Source: Casuarius casuarius
Lineage: Eukaryota; Chordata; Aves; Casuariiformes; Casuariidae
Assembly: GCA_003342895.1 (NCBI GenBank)
Contig: PTFA01000231.1
Location: 308,387-372,386 of the forward strand
Direction of reading: 5' to 3'
Length of the DNA: 64,000 nt
Position 1 is the first letter of the stretch. Each line of letters begins with the position of its first letter. The notes beneath the pieces are model-generated. The model saw only the letters and a program-made list of their open reading frames with translations, had not been told where the DNA came from and ran no database searches. Below are positions 12,191-64,000 of the stretch, piece by piece. Made by a program: the position numbers and the translations under genes.

Positions 12191-12306
12191 AAAAAGTTGC
12201 TCAGATTTTTTTTTTTCCTTTTGCATGAAATTTGTTTAATCTGTATTAAACTTTTTTTAAGCTAACTGTATTCCCTCAGGACGAAAGTGTATTTTAAAAG
12301 CTTTAA

Positions 12307-12312
12307 AATAAA
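12307..12312 (+). terminator. WDR76: WDR76 polyadenylation signal AATAAA
   Basis: Canonical hexamer 117 bases after the stop codon, giving a very short 3' UTR. A second AATAAA at 12607-12612 could serve a longer transcript. Confidence 0.8.
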
Positions 12313-12329
12313 ACTTCTAAACTATATCT

Positions 12330-13820
12330 AGCCTTTTCTTCTTTAATTAAAAAAGATATTAATCCCACTATGACAGCCAGTGATCAATCGTTTGTATCAA
12401 AATAATATTTTTTTCCCAAATACATAATTTTTTTCTTTTTCTTCTTTTTCAAAATATGGCTTATCTGTAGGATGCTTGTTAACGCTATGAGACATTTCTT
12501 TTTAATGACCTTCATTATATAAGCTGGAACACTCATTCTTTACCAGTTTTTGTGTGTCATTCCTGTAATCTCTCAAGGTCAGTAAGTATTCAGTATCAGT
12601 GTCTTCAATAAAACTTGTCGGTTAAAGTGTCTAATACCTCATTAAATCCTTCCTGGAGTTAATAAGATCTTCTTTGTGGGTTGATGCTATTAGGCTAAAG
12701 AAGCTATACGGTTATGAGCTGAACACAGCAGTTGCCAGGGTGTAGGCAAGAATAGGGCACAGCCACTTTAATGATGTTCAGAAACAATGTTAAAGAGGAG
12801 GTGTAGTTTTGGGCCAGTCGTCGTAGAGCACGTGCCTCTAAGCTACCATTTCTCCACCTGTAAGCCCACGCGAGAGGGAGGACCCTGTTATACCAGATGA
12901 TGAAATAGTTTGGTTGAGCTTTTGGTCAAAATTATGTCATTGACATGTGTCAGTGTCACTGACAACAAATGCACTTTTAAACATAAAATACTTACGAGCT
13001 GCTACTGCTTTTATAAGCCCGTGTTTAATGCGCTTCTAGCGTTGACAAGTGGGTCCTGCAGGAGCCTGGCACTATAAGGTCACCTTGAGGCCAGGGTTTT
13101 GCAGTAAGTGCAACAGCTAATGTAGTCTTCCTTTGCTCTGAAAGAAGCAATTCAGCTGTAATAAATCTGAATGTATCTGTGTCATTTTGGTAACATCAGC
13201 TTACTGCTCTCGGTTGCACGCTGACGCTCGTAGCAGGAAGCTCATGCTGCTGCTTTGTAACGGTGTAACCTTATTTCCTGAAGTCAGAACTGAGAGAGGC
13301 TCTCAGTCCTCTGCCGCTGCTGTTCGTTTCAGCAGCAATTAGGTTTTTTTTTCCTGTGCTTTGCAGGCCCTGGATCGTAGCCTCCTCAGCAGGAGAGGCT
13401 GGGGGAGCAGAGGGAGACGGGTGTGTGTGTTTCTGATTTGCAGGATGCATCTTCGTGCTGCGCAGTGTCAGCTTCCATCACAGCAGCAACGCGTGTTTCT
13501 GAAGAAGCCTGCAGCACCCTTTGGGTAAAGGAGCTCAGGTTTAGACTGCAAGTAACCGAGGGTCGACTCTTTCAGAGGCAGGTAGAGGCTTAAATTGCTG
13601 CAGTGAAACTTGCTCCCAGACCATGGTTGTGGATGTTTGAGATTTCTTGTAACTTTGATGAGTGGGATGCTAAAAAGCCAATTTCCTCATAGATGTTTTG
13701 AACTGAGGCACAGTTTTTACTCAAGTGAAAAAAAATATTACTGACACCATAAGTTTGAAACAAATTTCGTGATTAACCTAAGATAAAAATACCAACTCTT
13801 GTTTTCATGATATTTAAATA
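12330..13820. other. Intergenic interval between convergent WDR76 and FRMD5
   Basis: No coding exon, RNA gene or mobile element recognised. The right-hand limit depends on where FRMD5 transcripts end, so part may be FRMD5 3' UTR. Confidence 0.6.
12607..12612 (+). terminator. WDR76: Possible distal WDR76 polyadenylation signal
   Basis: AATAAA in the context TTCAATAAAACTTG, about 300 bases beyond the first signal. Inference only. Confidence 0.4.
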
Positions 13821-13826
13821 TTTATT
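13821..13826 (-). terminator. FRMD5: Candidate distal FRMD5 polyadenylation signal
   Basis: AATAAA on the minus strand within an AT-rich block, 2.6 kb after the stop. Confidence 0.35.
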
Positions 13827-14731
13827 TAAATTTAAAAATACTTTTCATGGCACCAATGATTTTTATGCTAACTAAGATATTGAATATGTAGAAAAAGGTA
13901 CATTTTGAAGGAAAATGTAACTTACAGTATTTGGCACATGAAAGGTTAATTTCTAGATTTTTATGAAAACTAAGAAATTCACATTTTCAGGTATTTTACC
14001 ATCTACTGCTTAAAGATGCAGTATGCTATTAAGAGATTTCTTCTGATATAAGAATCTGTGGAAACAACATTTTAATATAAAGACAGGTAAAACTAACAGG
14101 TAAGTGAAACACAAGACAGAACATGGAACATACAGGAAAAACATACAACAGAAACGTTATCAGTTCTCATGGTTTTACAGTAAAATGCTGGGTGAAAACT
14201 GCAGAGGTAAACTAGGTTTGGCATTTATAGCTATTCTAAAAGTAAGCTGATGTAAAAGATTTTTCAAGGTCGATACTTCCTATGTTGCAGTCTGTTTTAA
14301 AGGAAGATGTCTAACGTACAAAGTACCTAGAGCTGAACGTGTCACTGGATGACAATGCTGTGCTGTTAGGACGTTACACCAGTAGCATTAGCAATTAAAA
14401 CGATGGAATACTGCATCTTTAACCTGGGATGAAAAATGTCAAGTTTGAGACTACCACTCACTGCATAGAAACACCATTTACTACAGACTGAGGTAGGAAC
14501 ACTACACTAAAAGTTAATTTTGCTATGTTGCATAAAACGGTATATCATGTAAAAATCTATCCTTCGTCTCCTGGCAGCATTCATGACGCAATCTGTCTTT
14601 TAAAGAGTTATTAATTGTATGCAAAATCCTTTTCAGCTTTCGTGAGAATCGGATGGCTATGGCTAGGTCTTTAGCGGCGAGACACAACTGCTTTATTTTT
14701 CTTTCCCTGACAGTCAGTAGTTAAAATGGAC

Positions 14732-14741
14732 TTTATTTATT
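14732..14741 (-). terminator. FRMD5: Candidate FRMD5 polyadenylation signal (two overlapping AATAAA)
   Basis: Plus strand TTTATTTATT reads AATAAATAAA on the gene strand, about 1.7 kb after the stop. One of several candidates. Confidence 0.4.
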
Positions 14742-16459
14742 GCAGTGACAAGCTATCAAAGTCCAGCTGACTCTTCACAACTACGTGTCACGGTCGTGCT
14801 CTTCTGCCAGGTGTCGGTGCGCTAGGCTGGGACGGACCTGGACCCGGCCTCGGAGCGGCACGGGGCTCGTCCCCGCGCTCGCGCCCCTCCGCAGCCGTGC
14901 CGAGACGTGCGCGCGGTGAGAGATGGTGGTGTGCGCAAAGACACGGACATGAAAACCAGGCTGTTTGTTAAAACTGCAGTTATGGCCCCAGCTGACATAA
15001 AATCTCTCCCTGAGATGAAATAAAACTTGCTCATCTGTTTTCATTTTCTTTGTTAAATATGTCCAACTTCTCAATAAAAACTTAATAGAACTAGCTTTTA
15101 TTGCTCCCTTTGTAAATAGATTGTTATGCTTCCCAGATAACTAACGAGTCCAGTGTTCATGTTGCAAGTAAAATGAATTAGTTTTATTTATGTATTTTTG
15201 CTTAAGGATAACTAGATTGATGGCTGCCCAGTGGCTTCCTTTTTCAGTGTTACCTCTACTTCTGTAGTTCTGTCCTTTTTACCTTCAGCAAAGTCAAAAA
15301 ATTATAGCTCCATTCGTTATTCCAAAACTAGTTATGGGTTAATCTGATGTTAGGAGTCCAGTCTACAAAAATGTTTATTCTCAAACCATTTGCTCAACTT
15401 GAATCACTTTGTACAGCGCACTATGTTCACCCAATCCATAAAGTAAAAAAAGACTCGATTAGATTCAATAACAAAATAGCATTTTGTTGTTAAAATATAC
15501 GTTGAAACAGTCTCTTTTTTTTTTGTACAAAACAAGTACAACTTTCTGAGGCTAAATGTCTTTCTAATAACTCCAATGTGGTTACTACTGGCTACGCACT
15601 CAGACTTTGTCGAACGTAATTGAGTACCTACGGCTACTAACGATGGTACTAACGCCCTGCTCGCGGGGGGGTGACACCTCTAGGCTAAAGCTCCACTCCG
15701 CCGGAGCACTAAAAGGTCAAGGTTTAGAAAAAGTCACAAAAGGCTGAGTTTGTAGAGTAGGCTAAAGAGTCACGTTCACTTTTCTATGCTATGTAAAGGA
15801 ATAGACTTACACCGCCACGGCTCTGTTTCGTGCCTGTCATCTGTGCCAAAACAGACTCACGGGACTGAATCGAATCGGGGTATCCTCCAATTAAAATTAA
15901 GCCATGAATTGCCACTTATGAAACGCTGATTAGCAAGGAGTAATCTCTGCAAAGCAATACCTTTAAGGTGGTAGTGTTGTGCACAGTGGCAGATTTAATA
16001 AAGTAACAATACGTGAGTGTTTAAATTACAACTCAGTAGCACCATTACTGAAGCTCCTGCATAATACAGTATCTCTAGCGTCTCAGCTGCTGGCTGATGC
16101 TAATACAATAATCAGTAGTAATAGTAAAATAAATTCCTCTCTTTATTCGATACTTCCAAAGTAATACACGCATCTATGAAAAACCAAAATTAAAAACTTA
16201 AATCTTTCTGCGGGCTCCAAGGTAGGAATCGGACCAGCTGAGCGTGTTAGGAAAGAGGGTCTGTAAAGAAATGTGTCGGGTCTGGCATGAGTCTATCCCT
16301 TTCGTCGGCTTGGAAAGAAATGTCCTAGGTCGCACTGCACTTTGAGTCATGAGAGAAGGACTTAGTGTATGTGCCGATGGTGCCACAAGGTCCCATTGCT
16401 GGGAACGGGGAGCAGGTCTCTTCCGAGTCGCCCGGCTAGTTATGGGGCGGCTCCTGCCT

Positions 16460-64000
<47,541 letters not shown>

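Larger units (their letters stand above)
13821..16459 (-). other. FRMD5: Presumed FRMD5 3' untranslated region
   Basis: The region after the FRMD5 stop codon is AT-rich and contains several minus-strand AATAAA hexamers (16142-16147, 15373-15378, 15183-15188, overlapping copies at 14732-14741, and 13821-13826). No other gene fits here. The end chosen is the most distal clear signal and is uncertain. A compact GC/CpG-rich patch at 14780-14935 interrupts it. Confidence 0.5.

Overview
This is a vertebrate nuclear window, most likely from a bird (a reptile is possible). Genes are split into short exons with GT-AG introns. Repeat content is very low, with one recognisable decayed LINE fragment in 64 kb. 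AT-rich introns alternate with very GC/CpG-rich islands. The gene order WDR76 -> <- FRMD5 is the conserved order known from human chromosome 15q. No microbial operon, CRISPR array, phage or complete transposon is present.

Layout. (1) Positions 1-12190, plus strand: the 3' part of WDR76, with 12 exons encoding 501 residues, the stop codon and a poly(A) signal. The N-terminal start lies upstream of the window. (2) About 12.3-13.8 kb: a short intergenic interval between two converging 3' ends. (3) About 13.8-16.46 kb: the presumed 3' UTR of FRMD5 (minus strand). (4) 16460-57585, minus strand: exons 2-14 of FRMD5, 13 exons and 537 residues, all phase-consistent. Exon 1 is not found and must lie beyond 64 kb, so 57586-64000 is part of the first intron. 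(5) FRMD5 introns hold a GC/CpG island with a 100-N gap (16.7-19.9 kb), a 65-nt nested hairpin (20.96 kb), a plus-strand CR1/L2-type LINE fragment (28.1-28.5 kb), an 18-bp minisatellite of about 43 units (34.5-35.3 kb), a second CpG-rich block (36.5-37.8 kb), and many isolated single-N bases between 22 and 53 kb.

The two genes are unrelated in function. WDR76 is a nuclear WD40 protein (Cmr1/DDB2-like, a CUL4-DDB1 adaptor linked to DNA damage). FRMD5 is a FERM-domain membrane-associated protein of cell junctions and adhesion with a C-terminal hydrophobic segment. They share only a convergent 3' boundary.

The most interesting unexplained signal is a possible alternative first exon of FRMD5 inside its last intron (18912-19065, minus). 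It has a perfect GCCACCATGG start context in a CpG island, 51 arginine-rich codons, and a CAG|GTAACG donor in exactly the phase needed to join the last coding exon. It would give a 244-residue isoform without the FERM domain but with the membrane segment. This is an inference from sequence and needs transcript evidence. Other points are a diverged duplication in WDR76 introns 5 and 7 that may include a dead copy of exon 6, the nested hairpin, and a nuclear-receptor/homeodomain-like cluster in FRMD5 intron 2.
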